DNA of 39,872 nt from Acidobacteriota bacterium (GTDB lineage: Bacteria > Acidobacteriota > Terriglobia > Terriglobales > Acidobacteriaceae). The translations under genes were made by a program, and so were the position numbers. This document shows positions 30,394-39,158 of this stretch, piece by piece. The notes below the pieces were generated by a model, which had not been told where the DNA came from, searched no databases, and saw nothing but the letters and a program-made list of their open reading frames with translations. Location of the stretch: the NCBI GenBank assembly GCA_003225495.1, contig QIAJ01000230.1, positions 1-39,872 on the forward strand. The letters are read 5' to 3'. Positions within the stretch are counted from its first letter, which is position 1. The number at the start of each line of letters is the position of its first letter.

Positions 30394-31529
30394 TCAGCGC
30401 GAGAAGACCACTCCGTGCGGCATGCCCGATCCCTTCCAGCCGTGCGGCCACTCCCGGTCTGCGAAGTTGAAGCCGGGCTTGCCATCGGTGTCGCGAAAAT
30501 TGTCATCCATGGATAGAGCGCCGGTCGTCTGATCGAACTTCACGAGGAACAGGCGAGGCTCTTTGGCAGTCACAACCAGGCGCTGCGTTCTGGCGTCCCA
30601 GCCTGTCCAGTGCGGCTGATAGGTGTCGCTGAATTTCAGGCGCGAGACCTCCACGGGTTTCGCGCCATGGGTAATGTCGAGCACGATCAAGCCTCGAACC
30701 GCCGGAACGCTCTGAATCAAGTAATGGCCCACGATGTGCGCTCAAGCCCGCAACCTAGAGTTTGCACAAAGATCGATCCGTCCGGGCCGAGGCGGGGCTC
30801 CTCCGGACTGATCTGGCCGTAGTGATTCTCTCCGACATCGAAGTGGGCGGTCTTGAGCAACTTGAGGTCGGAAAGTCGCCACAGCTGATAGGTTTCGCCG
30901 CGGAAGATATCGTCGAGATGCATTGAAGAATTCGTGGAGACAACACGGTCCAGTTCGGGGAGAACGACCAGGCCATATGGCGTGAGCAGACTGTCGGGAA
31001 ATAACGGGTCGGCGCTGCTGCTGGAGCGAATGGCTTTGCCCTGATCATCGAGCTCTACCAGCCCGCCGGTCGCGCCCATCGGTTGATCGCTCGGGCTGTG
31101 ATGCGCGTGCTGGAAGGTGGCGAGCACGTGCCCGTTCGGCAGCCGTTGATAAGAGTGCGGGTGCATGTATCCGGCCATGTCAGTGAAGGAAGTCGCGACC
31201 TTGGGATGCAGCGGATCGCGCACGTCGAAGATAAATGTCCGGCCAGCATCGTGATCGTTGGCAAAGAGCATCCCGCCGGCGGGCATGGTGTATTCGGTGT
31301 GATGTACGTACATGGTCGGCTGGTCGGTGGCGACGGTGGTCACAATGTGTCCATACGAAGGCGAGGCTGGGTCGGCATCGATGACCGCCAGGAAGTCATT
31401 GCCTTTGCGATTCGCATCGCCGGTCCAGGCAAACAGATAGTGGCCTGCCCCTGTGGCTTTCTGATCCTGAGAATGCACGAGGACGCTGCCGATGGAGTAC
31501 ACGAGAGCCAGTGCGAAGAAGCGCGACAT
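30394..31529 (-). pseudogene. Secreted SBP56-like beta-propeller, single frameshift
   Basis: ATG 31529 follows AGGAGATTT and starts a signal peptide (MSRFFALALVYSIGSVLVHS). The body resembles the selenium-binding protein (SBP56) propeller: YLFAWTGDANRKGNDFLAVI, DADPASPSYGHIV, FANDHDAGRTFIFDVRDP, MHPHSYQRLPNGHVLATFQ. The frame stops at 30719-30717 after GLERTSWAIT. The remaining blades continue in another frame: GHYLIQSVPAVRGLIVLDIT, YQPHWTGWDARTQRLVVT, and PHGWKGSGMPHGVVFSR. One extra or missing base near 30726-30740 joins them to about 378 residues. The family call is moderate; the frameshift is clear because both halves are coherent propeller sequence. Confidence 0.8.
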
Positions 31530-31675
31530 GAAATCTCCTGAGGCGATCAACAAATTTTGCGCGCTACCCTGGAATCAGGCAACCCGCATGCAGCCTATGG
31601 TTAACAGTAGTTCACATTCACAACCATCGAAGTCCTGGAAAGCAACCTCTACTAACCTCGCGGAACCAAAACGTG

Positions 31676-32332
31676 ATGGAGTTCCATCGAGGATATCTTG
31701 CATTTGTATTTTTTGGTTTAACGGCTTTTACTGCAGGCCAGGACGTTCAGTCCCGTGAAGATGATTCGAATTCAGAGAATACTCTTGCTTCGCCCATCAC
31801 CGGCGAGCAGCGACTGGAATGGATCATAAAAGGAACAGTTGGTGCGAGAAGTCTTGCTACAGGAATGTTCACTGCGGGTATACAGACGGCCCAAAACCGT
31901 CCGCGAGAATACGGGCCGCATTGGGAAGGATTTGGAAAACGTTACGGTATTCGCCTGACCGGGATCGCCACCGAGCATGTCATGGAAGCTGGCCTGGGCG
32001 CCCTTTGGGGCGAAGATCCTCGATACTTTGCGGCGAAGGATCGTGCTTTTCAAAGCCGCATGAAGAACGTTATGGTGATGACCGTCATGGCGCGAACGGC
32101 GGACGGCCATTCTGCGCCCGCCTACGCCCGCTTCATCGCCATGCCGGCCAGCAATTTCCTTTCAAATACCTGGCGCGCGGACAGCATTTCAAATTCGAGA
32201 GACGCGCTGGGACGAACAATGTTGGGATTCGTCGGGAAGCTTGCGGGGAACGCATTTTCTGAATTTTGGCCTGATTTGAAAAAGCACTTGCATCCTGAGA
32301 AACGGGAACCGGATCGCACCCGACTTCCATGA
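31676..32332 (+). CDS. Exported hypothetical protein
   Basis: ATG 31676 (a GTG lies just before it) gives a 218-residue protein with a signal peptide (MEFHRGYLAFVFFGLTAFTAGQ). The mature part has ITGEQRLEWIIKGTVGARSL, GAGLGALWGEDPRYF-like sequence (EAGLGALWGEDPRYF) and ARFIAMPASNFLSNTWR, ending in a basic tail. The G-E-D-P-R-Y-F segment is, as I recall, shared by many acidobacterial proteins of unknown role that look like small outer-membrane-associated helical proteins. No catalytic motif is seen. There is no strong ribosome-binding site. Confidence 0.72.
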   Translation: MEFHRGYLAFVFFGLTAFTAGQDVQSREDDSNSENTLASPITGEQRLEWIIKGTVGARSLATGMFTAGIQTAQNRPREYGPHWEGFGKRYGIRLTGIATEHVMEAGLGALWGEDPRYFAAKDRAFQSRMKNVMVMTVMARTADGHSAPAYARFIAMPASNFLSNTWRADSISNSRDALGRTMLGFVGKLAGNAFSEFWPDLKKHLHPEKREPDRTRLP

Positions 32333-32388
32333 CCGGTGGTCTCTACCGGGTGTAAAGCCACACGAAGGCGCGCGGAAAGAGCAGAGTC

Positions 32389-34524
32389 TTGGCGTTCCCT
32401 TCCCGCAGGATTACACTTGCGGCAGAGAGCGATCGTGCCAGACAACGTGAGCGCCTTAAAAAGCAACTAACCCTTCACGATTGCCAGGCCCTCGCCGTCC
32501 GGCTGCACCAGGGCCGGGTTTCGCCAGTAGCTGTTTTCAGGGCGGTCTACGTGAGCCAACGATTCACCCTTGATCGGGATTCCTTCGAGCAGTTTCTCGC
32601 CGCGCTTTCGCTGTTCCAGCCGCTTCAGAAGGCCGACACCCGGAAAAGTAATGGGGAAGCTCCGCTCCTGATGCATTTGCTGGAGACTTTCCGGGATGTG
32701 GATGCGGGAGCGCTGTCGCTGCAAGCTGCGCTGGAGAGAGTCGCCGACCTGACTTTGCGGATCGTCGGAGGAGATGGGGCGGCGGTTTGGCTGTTCACGA
32801 GTGAAGATTTGTTTTGCCGGGCGGTAGCGGGGACCACGTTTGAGGATGATCACATTCGCTCGGTCTTGCGATCAAAGCTGAAGTCTGCTGGCGCCTTCGG
32901 AGACGACCCGCCCGCCCGACTCGACCTGGCACGCACCATGGCGGACTGCCTGGGGGGTAACGGATCCTGGCTCGTGATTGCCATTCTCCCCGGCCGCCAG
33001 CTTGCGGGAGGGTTGGCGGTGTATTCGTCGCAATCGGCAGCGTTCACCAGCCGGGATTTTGTTCATCTTCGCCTGCTGGCCGGACTTGCCAGTTACGTGG
33101 CTACGACGGCGCCGAAGCCGGCTCCGGTCGAAGACCTTTATTTGCCGGGACTTGGAACGCGCGCCGCGCTGGGCGGAGAGCTTGAAGAGCCCTCTCACGG
33201 GGAAAACACTTTTCGCGACCGGACGGACCGTCTGGCGGCCCTTGTATCCTCTGCTGCCGATATCGCCCGCGAAAGCGTGGTTGCGGGGGCGCAAGTACTC
33301 AAGGAGACGGCTTCGACGATTGGGCAAGCATCGACTTTTCGCAACCAACAGGAGAAAACTACTCCACCGCCGCCTCGTCCTCCGGAAAGCGCTCATCAAC
33401 TCAGGTCGCCGCGGTGGCTGGCGGCTCGATCGTCCGTGAGCGGGCCGAAAGTGTCGCGGCCGGCACAACACCTGAGCCTGGTAACTGACCAGCTGATGAA
33501 GAAACTGCGGCGAGCCCGTTTCCTGATGTTGAAGTTGATCGGCGATGCCCGCGAACAGATGTCGTCGAGATGGGAACGGCTCTCGAGTAGCAGGGTCACT
33601 GCTACAGTCCAATTCCGAACCGAGGCACGCCAAGAAGTACGGCTTTGGGGAGCGCAGTGGTCGGCTGCCTCTGCCAGGGGAAAGGTGTGGATTGGGCGGT
33701 ACTTTGCCGCTGCGGTTAACCGTTTAACTTCGTTGAAGGCGTCAAAGCCAACGGTCGGGCGTCCGACTCTACTACCTCGGTCGAGCCCGAGTTCCGCCGG
33801 GCATAGCCGGAGTCCGCTTCAATCGTTAATGTCGTCGGCGCAACATCATGCTCTCGCAGGGCGGCACCATTTACGGTCCGCGAGTTCGAAAGTGGGACGC
33901 ACTATAAGGAGTGCCCGCCAGGTGGAAGTGAACTGGACGCGTGTTCGAAAGGCTGCGCCTGCAATCGTCGTTCTGGCAGTGATGTTCTTGTTTGTGGTCG
34001 CGCAAATTCCAGCTACAAAGTCTCTGACGACCATCTCTGAGACGCCTGCGACGGTTTCGCAGGCGACAATCACGACTGAAAGCCATTTGACTCTGGCCGC
34101 TGCCATTTCACATCCTCAAAAACCGGCGCCAGTCCCGACTGAAACCAGCCATCTCAAAGTAACGGACCGGGCAACAGAAGCAACCATCGCTGAATTAAGC
34201 CAACATGAGGTCCGGAATCTGCCGCGTGCCGCCAACTATGGCGACGACGAAGCGGCTTTCCAGATGGGCATGCTGTACGAGGTAGGGCTGGGCGTCACTC
34301 AGAATTGCACCAAAGCGGCCGAATGGGTGGCGAAGGCGGCTCAGACGGGCAATGCTGCCGCGGAATACAATTTGGCTCTGCGATACCGCGACGGCGATGG
34401 CGTCGCAGCCAATGCCGATGAAGCCGAGCGCTGGTTCCGCAAAGCAGGGTTGCACAAGACACCTTCGGCAGATCATGTGCTGGCGGCGCTGCCGGGGCAG
34501 GACGCGCGAAGCGTCCGACAGTAG
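32389..34524 (+). CDS. GAF domain-transmembrane-Sel1 repeat protein
   Basis: A 711-residue multidomain protein. Residues 95-240 match a GAF-like sensor (LQAALERVADLTLRIVGGDG, AVWLFTSEDLFCRAVAG, VHLRLLAGLASYVATTA). A basic, Ser/Pro-rich linker (about 300-515) follows. One transmembrane helix (APAIVVLAVMFLFVVAQIP) lies near residues 523-541. Two Sel1-like repeats at the C-terminus (DDEAAFQMGMLYEVGLGV and AAEYNLALRYRDGDGVAANA) provide a protein-binding surface outside the membrane. The cytoplasmic GAF would sense a ligand and signal across the membrane. The start is TTG 32389, which is weak; a later start is possible. The architecture is unusual to me. Confidence 0.78.
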   Translation: MAFPSRRITLAAESDRARQRERLKKQLTLHDCQALAVRLHQGRVSPVAVFRAVYVSQRFTLDRDSFEQFLAALSLFQPLQKADTRKSNGEAPLLMHLLETFRDVDAGALSLQAALERVADLTLRIVGGDGAAVWLFTSEDLFCRAVAGTTFEDDHIRSVLRSKLKSAGAFGDDPPARLDLARTMADCLGGNGSWLVIAILPGRQLAGGLAVYSSQSAAFTSRDFVHLRLLAGLASYVATTAPKPAPVEDLYLPGLGTRAALGGELEEPSHGENTFRDRTDRLAALVSSAADIARESVVAGAQVLKETASTIGQASTFRNQQEKTTPPPPRPPESAHQLRSPRWLAARSSVSGPKVSRPAQHLSLVTDQLMKKLRRARFLMLKLIGDAREQMSSRWERLSSSRVTATVQFRTEARQEVRLWGAQWSAASARGKVWIGRYFAAAVNRLTSLKASKPTVGRPTLLPRSSPSSAGHSRSPLQSLMSSAQHHALAGRHHLRSASSKVGRTIRSARQVEVNWTRVRKAAPAIVVLAVMFLFVVAQIPATKSLTTISETPATVSQATITTESHLTLAAAISHPQKPAPVPTETSHLKVTDRATEATIAELSQHEVRNLPRAANYGDDEAAFQMGMLYEVGLGVTQNCTKAAEWVAKAAQTGNAAAEYNLALRYRDGDGVAANADEAERWFRKAGLHKTPSADHVLAALPGQDARSVRQ

Positions 34525-34580
34525 GACGGGCGAAAATATTATCGGGAAGCTTCTAAGGCAAACTCTAAAATTGTCAGGAC

Positions 34581-34612
34581 AAAAAAGAACCCCGGCTTTA
34601 TAACCGGGGTTC
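34581..34612 (-). terminator. Rho-independent terminator
   Basis: The stem GAACCCCGG/CCGGGGTTC (34587-34595 and 34604-34612) is followed on the minus strand by TTTTTT. It serves the kinase/regulator/CRTAC1 transcript, 240 bases after its last stop. Confidence 0.88.
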
Positions 34613-34850
34613 ACTAACTTCAATCGGTAGCATTGCGGATGCTGCCGGTAAGAAGCCGCCTCATAGCGTGTGTGGGGTGCGATGAGAGCGATGCGAATTG
34701 AGTGAACTTTAACGGGACCAGTAAACCAGCACAATACTGCAAAAATACTAGTAGCAAGTTCAACAGAGAGAGTGGCTTAGCTTAGCTCTGCGGGCCACAT
34801 AAATTGTCGCCACCGGAGACGCTGCAAGCCGCATTTATACCAAGGTTCGG
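34613..34850. other. 3' region of the CRTAC1 operon
   Basis: No gene is recognised. A small stem GGTAGCAT/ATGCTGCC lies near 34625-34645. The region would be a long 3' untranslated region of the minus-strand operon. Confidence 0.3.
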
Positions 34851-36560
34851 TTAACGGCCGGATTGCAGCACTATTCCTTTTCCTTCGGTACATTCGTAGC
34901 TCTTTCCGGCTTTGACGTTCCTGAATTCCTCGGTGCGCCCGTTCGGCCATTGGACGACGATGCGGTCGGCTTGGTCTTTCTTACCCATGCCGAAGGTGAG
35001 CGGCAATTCTGATTGAGACAGGTAACTGCAGCCGCTTTTCACCAAGCGGGACTGGGTAATGCCTCCGCTCTCGAGACGGACCACCGCGCCGATGGCGTCG
35101 CGATTGGATTGGGTGCCAACCAGGCGAAGGCGAATGCTCTGGTTCGCCCCCTGGCCGTTAGAACGCTGATCGTTCCGGAACAGATATGCGGGACCGTTGT
35201 TGGTGGTGCGCAGCAGATCGACGTCGCCGTCGCGATCGAAGTCAGCATAGGCAAGACCACGGCCGACTTTAGGCTGACTGAAGTCGGGACCGGCTTCGCT
35301 GGTGGCATCACGGAACATTCCTTTGCCTTGGTTAAGAAACAGCTGCGGAGGCTGTGCATAGCCGACGTTGCCGCGAATGTTGCGGACGGTGTCGTCGATG
35401 TGGCCGTTTGCAATCGCGAGGTCGAGCGAACCATCGAGGTCGAAGTCAGCGAATACACAGCCGAAACCGAGCATGGATTTTGTCGGCGCACCGACTCCGG
35501 CTGCGATTGCCACATCGTCGTATGCCCCCTTGCCGGATGGGCGATAGAGGCCGAGCATCTCGTTGTCGAAGTTGGTGATGGCGATACCCTGCGCGCCAGA
35601 ATTCGTGAAGTCGGCGGTGTCGACGCCCATTCCGGCCCGGGCTTTCCCGTCGGTGCTGAAGGCGACTCCCGCATCGACAGCGACTTCCTTGAAGGTGCCG
35701 TTGCGGTTGTTGCGGTAGAGCTTGTTGGGCTGGGTATCGTTGGCGACGATGAGGTCGGGCCAGCCATCCTGATCGTAGTCGAGCAGGGCGACTCCGAGCG
35801 ACTTCGAACTGCTGTCGAATATGCCGCTGGTTGCGGTTACATCTTCGAAGGTTCCGTCTCCGCGATTGTGGAAGAGCCAGCAAGTCTGTCCGCGATAGGC
35901 TTCGGGAGTGCAATAGGACTTGTGCTTGCCGTCGAGGCTGCAGAAGACATCGTGCTCCGGAGACCACTTCACGTAGTTGCAGACGAAGAGATCAAGGCGG
36001 CCGTCGCGGTCGTAATCGAACCAGAGTGCTGAAGTGCTGAATGCCTGACGGTTGGCGAGCCCGGATGATTTGGTCGCATCGACAAACGTGCCTTTTCCGG
36101 TATTGCGGAAGAGACGGTTCTGGCCGACGCAGGTGATCAGGATGTCGGGGAAGCCGTCATTGTTGTAGTCGCCGACGGCGACGCCCATGCCGTAGATGCC
36201 GGGGGCATCGAGTCCGGCGGCGTGAGTGACGTCGCTGAAGGTGCCGTTGCGGTTGTTGCGATAGAGCTGCAAGGTCGGGCGTCCGGAGTCGTGTCCGGGC
36301 CAGTCGGTACCGTTGACGAGGAGGATATCCTGCCAGCCGTCGGCGTCGTAGTCGAGGAAGGCGCAGCCGGAGCCGAGAGCCTCGGGCAGAAATTTCCCAC
36401 CGAATGCGCCGCTATAGTGGCGGAAACGCAGGCCGGCGGAGGCGGTGACATCGGTCAGGCGGAACGGAAGTTGCGGCTGGGCGGCCCACAATAGGCGCGG
36501 GCGGAGGGTGGCGGCAGCAGCGATTCCTGAGAGACCCGTGAGAAACGACCGGCGATTCAC
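34851..36560 (-). CDS. Tat-exported CRTAC1 family protein with VCBS/FG-GAP repeats and ASPIC/UnbV domain
   Basis: A 569-residue exported protein. The N-terminus MNRRSFLTGLSGIAAAATL is a twin-arginine signal. At least six FG-GAP/VCBS-like calcium-binding repeats follow, each with a core such as FLDYDADGWQDILLVNG, VGDYNNDGFPDILI, FADFDLDGSLDLAIANG and YADFDRDGDVDLL, forming a beta-propeller. The C-terminal RLVGTQSNRDAIGAVVRLES and FGMGKKDQADRIVVQWPNGR are the ASPIC/UnbV domain. It is a surface or periplasmic protein of unknown role. Its GTG start overlaps the stop of the response regulator (GTGA), so it is part of the sensor operon and may be its output or sensed partner. Confidence 0.92.
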   Translation of the reverse strand: MNRRSFLTGLSGIAAAATLRPRLLWAAQPQLPFRLTDVTASAGLRFRHYSGAFGGKFLPEALGSGCAFLDYDADGWQDILLVNGTDWPGHDSGRPTLQLYRNNRNGTFSDVTHAAGLDAPGIYGMGVAVGDYNNDGFPDILITCVGQNRLFRNTGKGTFVDATKSSGLANRQAFSTSALWFDYDRDGRLDLFVCNYVKWSPEHDVFCSLDGKHKSYCTPEAYRGQTCWLFHNRGDGTFEDVTATSGIFDSSSKSLGVALLDYDQDGWPDLIVANDTQPNKLYRNNRNGTFKEVAVDAGVAFSTDGKARAGMGVDTADFTNSGAQGIAITNFDNEMLGLYRPSGKGAYDDVAIAAGVGAPTKSMLGFGCVFADFDLDGSLDLAIANGHIDDTVRNIRGNVGYAQPPQLFLNQGKGMFRDATSEAGPDFSQPKVGRGLAYADFDRDGDVDLLRTTNNGPAYLFRNDQRSNGQGANQSIRLRLVGTQSNRDAIGAVVRLESGGITQSRLVKSGCSYLSQSELPLTFGMGKKDQADRIVVQWPNGRTEEFRNVKAGKSYECTEGKGIVLQSGR

Positions 36561-37186
36561 GGGATGTTTACCAGCCCGTTTCGGATGGCGTAAACCACGA
36601 GTTCGGCGGTTTTGTGGATGCCCAGGGCGTCCATGATGTTCGCGCGATGGACTGCCACGGTATTTGCGCTCAGGCGAAGGTGGTCGGCAATTTCTTTGTT
36701 GGACTTGCCTTCCACGATCAATTGCAGAATTTCCAGTTCGCGCGGAGTGAGAGCAGCATTGCGTTCGCCCTTCAGGGCAGCAGGCCGCGAAACGGCGGGA
36801 TCGAGAACCGTTTCTCCGGCAGCGACTTTGCGGATGGCGACTGGCAGCTCGAGCTCCATCGCGCTCTTGAGGATGTATCCGCGGGCGCCTGCGTCAAGCG
36901 CCTGGCGAACCCAGGTTTCTTCGGAATGCATGCTGAGCATCAAGATGGCGACATCGGGCGAGTTCTCGAGAATGCGGCGGGCGGCGACTAGTCCGCTGAT
37001 GCCAGGTAGCGCGCAATCCATCACAATCACCTTCGGCTTGAGTTCCTTGCCGAGGCGGACCGCTTCGTTGCCGTCGCCCGCCTCGCCGACGACGATCATG
37101 TCGCTTTCGTCTTCGAGCAGACGGCGGAAGCCCTGCCGTACCAGGGCATGATCGTCCACCAGCAGAACTGAAATCTTTTCAGCCAT
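36557..37186 (-). CDS. NarL/FixJ-type response regulator
   Basis: A 209-residue two-component regulator. The receiver domain has the acidic pair D11-D12, the phosphorylation site D57 in VIVMDCALPG, and K106 in YILKSAMEL. A LuxR-type helix-turn-helix at about 140-200 follows: LTPRELEILQLIVEGKSNKE, then IADHLRLSANTVAVHRANIM. It binds DNA when phosphorylated by the histidine kinase encoded just upstream, whose stop overlaps its start by eight bases. The target genes are unknown; the co-transcribed CRTAC1 gene is the nearest candidate. Confidence 0.95.
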   Translation of the reverse strand: MAEKISVLLVDDHALVRQGFRRLLEDESDMIVVGEAGDGNEAVRLGKELKPKVIVMDCALPGISGLVAARRILENSPDVAILMLSMHSEETWVRQALDAGARGYILKSAMELELPVAIRKVAAGETVLDPAVSRPAALKGERNAALTPRELEILQLIVEGKSNKEIADHLRLSANTVAVHRANIMDALGIHKTAELVVYAIRNGLVNIP

Positions 37187-38555
37187 TCAATTCGGGCGCC
37201 TCTTTTGGAACACGCAACCTTACCAGCGTACCTCTATTTGCCGGATGCAGGAATTCGATTGAGCCATTCACGAGTTGGGCGCGTTCGCGCATCGCGACCA
37301 GTCCGATCCCCTGGCGGACCTGGGACGGTGCGAATCCGGCGCCATGATCTTCAATCTCCACGTCCAGCGAGTGTGGAAGAAAACGCATCCGTACCCAAGC
37401 TTGCTTCGATCCGGAATGTCGCGTCACGTTGTTCAAGGCCTCCTGCACGATGCGGTAGACGTGAACAGCGGTAGCGCCCGAGAGCGGAAAGGCGTCGCCG
37501 GATTTTTCATAGGACACGGCGATGCCGGTCTGACGCTCGACTGTGGGGAGGTACCAGTCCAGGGTGGCCTCGAGTCCGGCTTCATCGAGCATCACCGGGT
37601 GCAGCGCCTGCGAAAGGCTGCGGACAGTGTTGAGCGTGTTCTGAGCGATCTCCCGGACTTCGCGAAGGTCGGCGCGGAGGGGAGAATCCGCAGGGGTATG
37701 TTTCTCCGCGCGGCCCAGCATGGAACCTACCGCGGTGAGAACCTGACCGAACTCGTCATGCAGTTCGCGGGAAATGTAACGTAATGTCGACTCCTGCGTT
37801 GCGATGAGCTTCTGCGCCAGATCGCTGCGCTGTTCCGAAAGCGCGGCCAGTTGCGCGAACAATCGGCGATTGGAGTGGATCAGGTAGAGGCTTGTGAGCA
37901 CGATGACGGTCAGAGTCGCTGCGAGAAATACATATACCTGGCGTTGGACGCGATCGTAAATTCCGGCAGTGCGAGCGGCAACTTGCTCTTCATATTCATT
38001 GTTCTGCACGAGCAGTCGGGCGACGGCGGTGCTGAGCGCAGCCTGGCGCGCTTGCAACGAGACTCGTATTTCGGCGCGCGCTTCGTCCTGCTTGCCATTT
38101 TGCGCGAGTGCGAAGGTGCGATCGGCGGCGTCCCAGAACTGGGCGAGGGACGAGCGCAGAAACTCGCGCTGCTCGGGAGAGCGTTCGACCAGCGCAACTT
38201 GCTCTTCGCGCCGCAGCGCATCGTCGAGGTCGGCGCGAATGCGTTGGAATTGCGTCGCCCACGCAGAAAGCGGGTATGGTTCATCGGCGTCGAGCATGTC
38301 GCGCATCGCCAGAGCGAGAGAGTTTAAATCGTTCTGGACACGGAGGAGTTGGAGTGAGTCTTTGCGATTGCGTCCGGCGAGATCGCTCTGCAGCTGCCGC
38401 AGACCTTTGATCTGCCAGATGATGTATGACGAATAGGCGACGACGGCGGCCAGCGTGAGGATCAGTCCCAGGAGAAGTGCGGCAGTCGGAGAACGCTGAG
38501 GCTGGACGGGTCGCGGCACTTGGTGAGGATACGATGACGGCGGAGTAACTGCCAA
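37179..38555 (-). CDS. Membrane sensor histidine kinase, NarX/HisKA_3 type
   Basis: A 458-residue kinase. Transmembrane helix 1 is near residues 24-47 and helix 2 near 205-226. Between them lies a roughly 155-residue helical sensor region (DLAGRNRKDSLQLLRVQNDL, ALRREEQVALVERSPEQREF), of the four-helix CHASE3 type. The phosphoacceptor His is in ISRELHDEFGQVL near residue 266, the HisKA_3 form. The ATPase domain shows IVQEALNNVTRHSGSKQAWV (N box), DHGAGFAPSQ (G1), GIGLVAMRERA (G2) and GTLVRLRVP. The start is TTG 38555; a palindrome lies just upstream. The ligand is unknown. Confidence 0.93.
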   Translation of the reverse strand: MAVTPPSSYPHQVPRPVQPQRSPTAALLLGLILTLAAVVAYSSYIIWQIKGLRQLQSDLAGRNRKDSLQLLRVQNDLNSLALAMRDMLDADEPYPLSAWATQFQRIRADLDDALRREEQVALVERSPEQREFLRSSLAQFWDAADRTFALAQNGKQDEARAEIRVSLQARQAALSTAVARLLVQNNEYEEQVAARTAGIYDRVQRQVYVFLAATLTVIVLTSLYLIHSNRRLFAQLAALSEQRSDLAQKLIATQESTLRYISRELHDEFGQVLTAVGSMLGRAEKHTPADSPLRADLREVREIAQNTLNTVRSLSQALHPVMLDEAGLEATLDWYLPTVERQTGIAVSYEKSGDAFPLSGATAVHVYRIVQEALNNVTRHSGSKQAWVRMRFLPHSLDVEIEDHGAGFAPSQVRQGIGLVAMRERAQLVNGSIEFLHPANRGTLVRLRVPKEAPELNG

Positions 38556-38564
38556 TGTGGGTCC

Positions 38565-38583
38565 CTGATGCGTGATGCATCAG
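38565..38583. promoter_or_regulatory. Palindrome before the histidine kinase gene
   Basis: CTGATGC-GTGAT-GCATCAG is a perfect 7+7 inverted repeat, 10 bases upstream of the TTG start. It could be an operator, for example for the response regulator (LuxR-type sites are often such inverted repeats), or a hairpin in the leader. Confidence 0.5.
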
Positions 38584-38690
38584 TCCTGCAAACGATGCGA
38601 CCCTGGGACGGTGGCCACGACGGAAATTGTTTATCGCTTGGATCAGAATTTGGAATTAGACAACTCTCTACCAAGACCCTAGGTTAGATC

Positions 38691-38846
38691 ATGACTACTT
38701 TCATATCGATAGAGGACTCAAATGACGACTTATTGCAAGAGATCGGCGTCCGGCTGGCGACCGCGGATGAGTTTCATGAGGTCTTTAGCCGGATGGTGGA
38801 ATTCGCGTTGGCGTTGGTGAAATGCGATGGGATCTCCTGCGAGTGA
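38691..38846 (+). pseudogene. Truncated GAF-domain gene, N-terminal remnant
   Basis: ATG 38691 opens MTTFISIEDSNDDLLQEIGV, then RLATADEFHEVFSRMVEFAL and ALVKCDGISCE with a stop at 38844-38846. The L-A-T-A-x-x-F-H-E-V-x-x-R-x-V-E-F-x-x-A-L-V-K-C-D segment is the start of a GAF sensor domain; full proteins continue with C-F-I-Y-V-L-type strands that are missing here. The frame breaks exactly after V-K-C-D. The following 100 bases encode a coherent short peptide in another frame (SLLEKNNEVRRFAVQRMGLA), which is not GAF. A deletion probably fused the GAF start to an unrelated 3' end. Confidence 0.6.
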
Positions 38847-39158
38847 AGGTGGCGAGCACACTTCCGGCGCGCGGCCGACTCGATGTGAGCTCACTCTTAG
38901 AGAAAAACAACGAGGTCAGGAGATTTGCCGTGCAGCGGATGGGGCTGGCAAAGTAAAAAACAGCTTCGCGAAGCAGCGTACAGAGCAACTTGCGAAGTGA
39001 TGTCACTATGCCGGAAGCCGGCGCGAGGAGTCCAACGCAAAAATCTATGTGACCGATCGGCGCTAAGTTGATGATGACATGGGGAAATACTCCGCGCGGA
39101 TCGCGACTGACGCCCGAAGATGGTTTAGTATCTCTTCAAGTCAGAGGGGTAGCGATCG
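38847..39158. other. No intact gene; remnant DNA and a hairpin
   Basis: It holds the unrelated peptide frame noted with the GAF remnant (ending TAA at about 38955-38957) and the stem GCTTCGCGAAGC (38963-38974). On the minus strand that stem is followed by a T-run (38960-38954), so it could be a terminator, though no minus-strand gene obviously needs it. Confidence 0.35.

Noticed and set aside
35013-36032. Plus-strand 339-codon open frame opposite the CRTAC1 gene
   Set aside because: It mirrors the repetitive Asp/Gly-rich coding strand. The minus-strand frame carries all recognised motifs.
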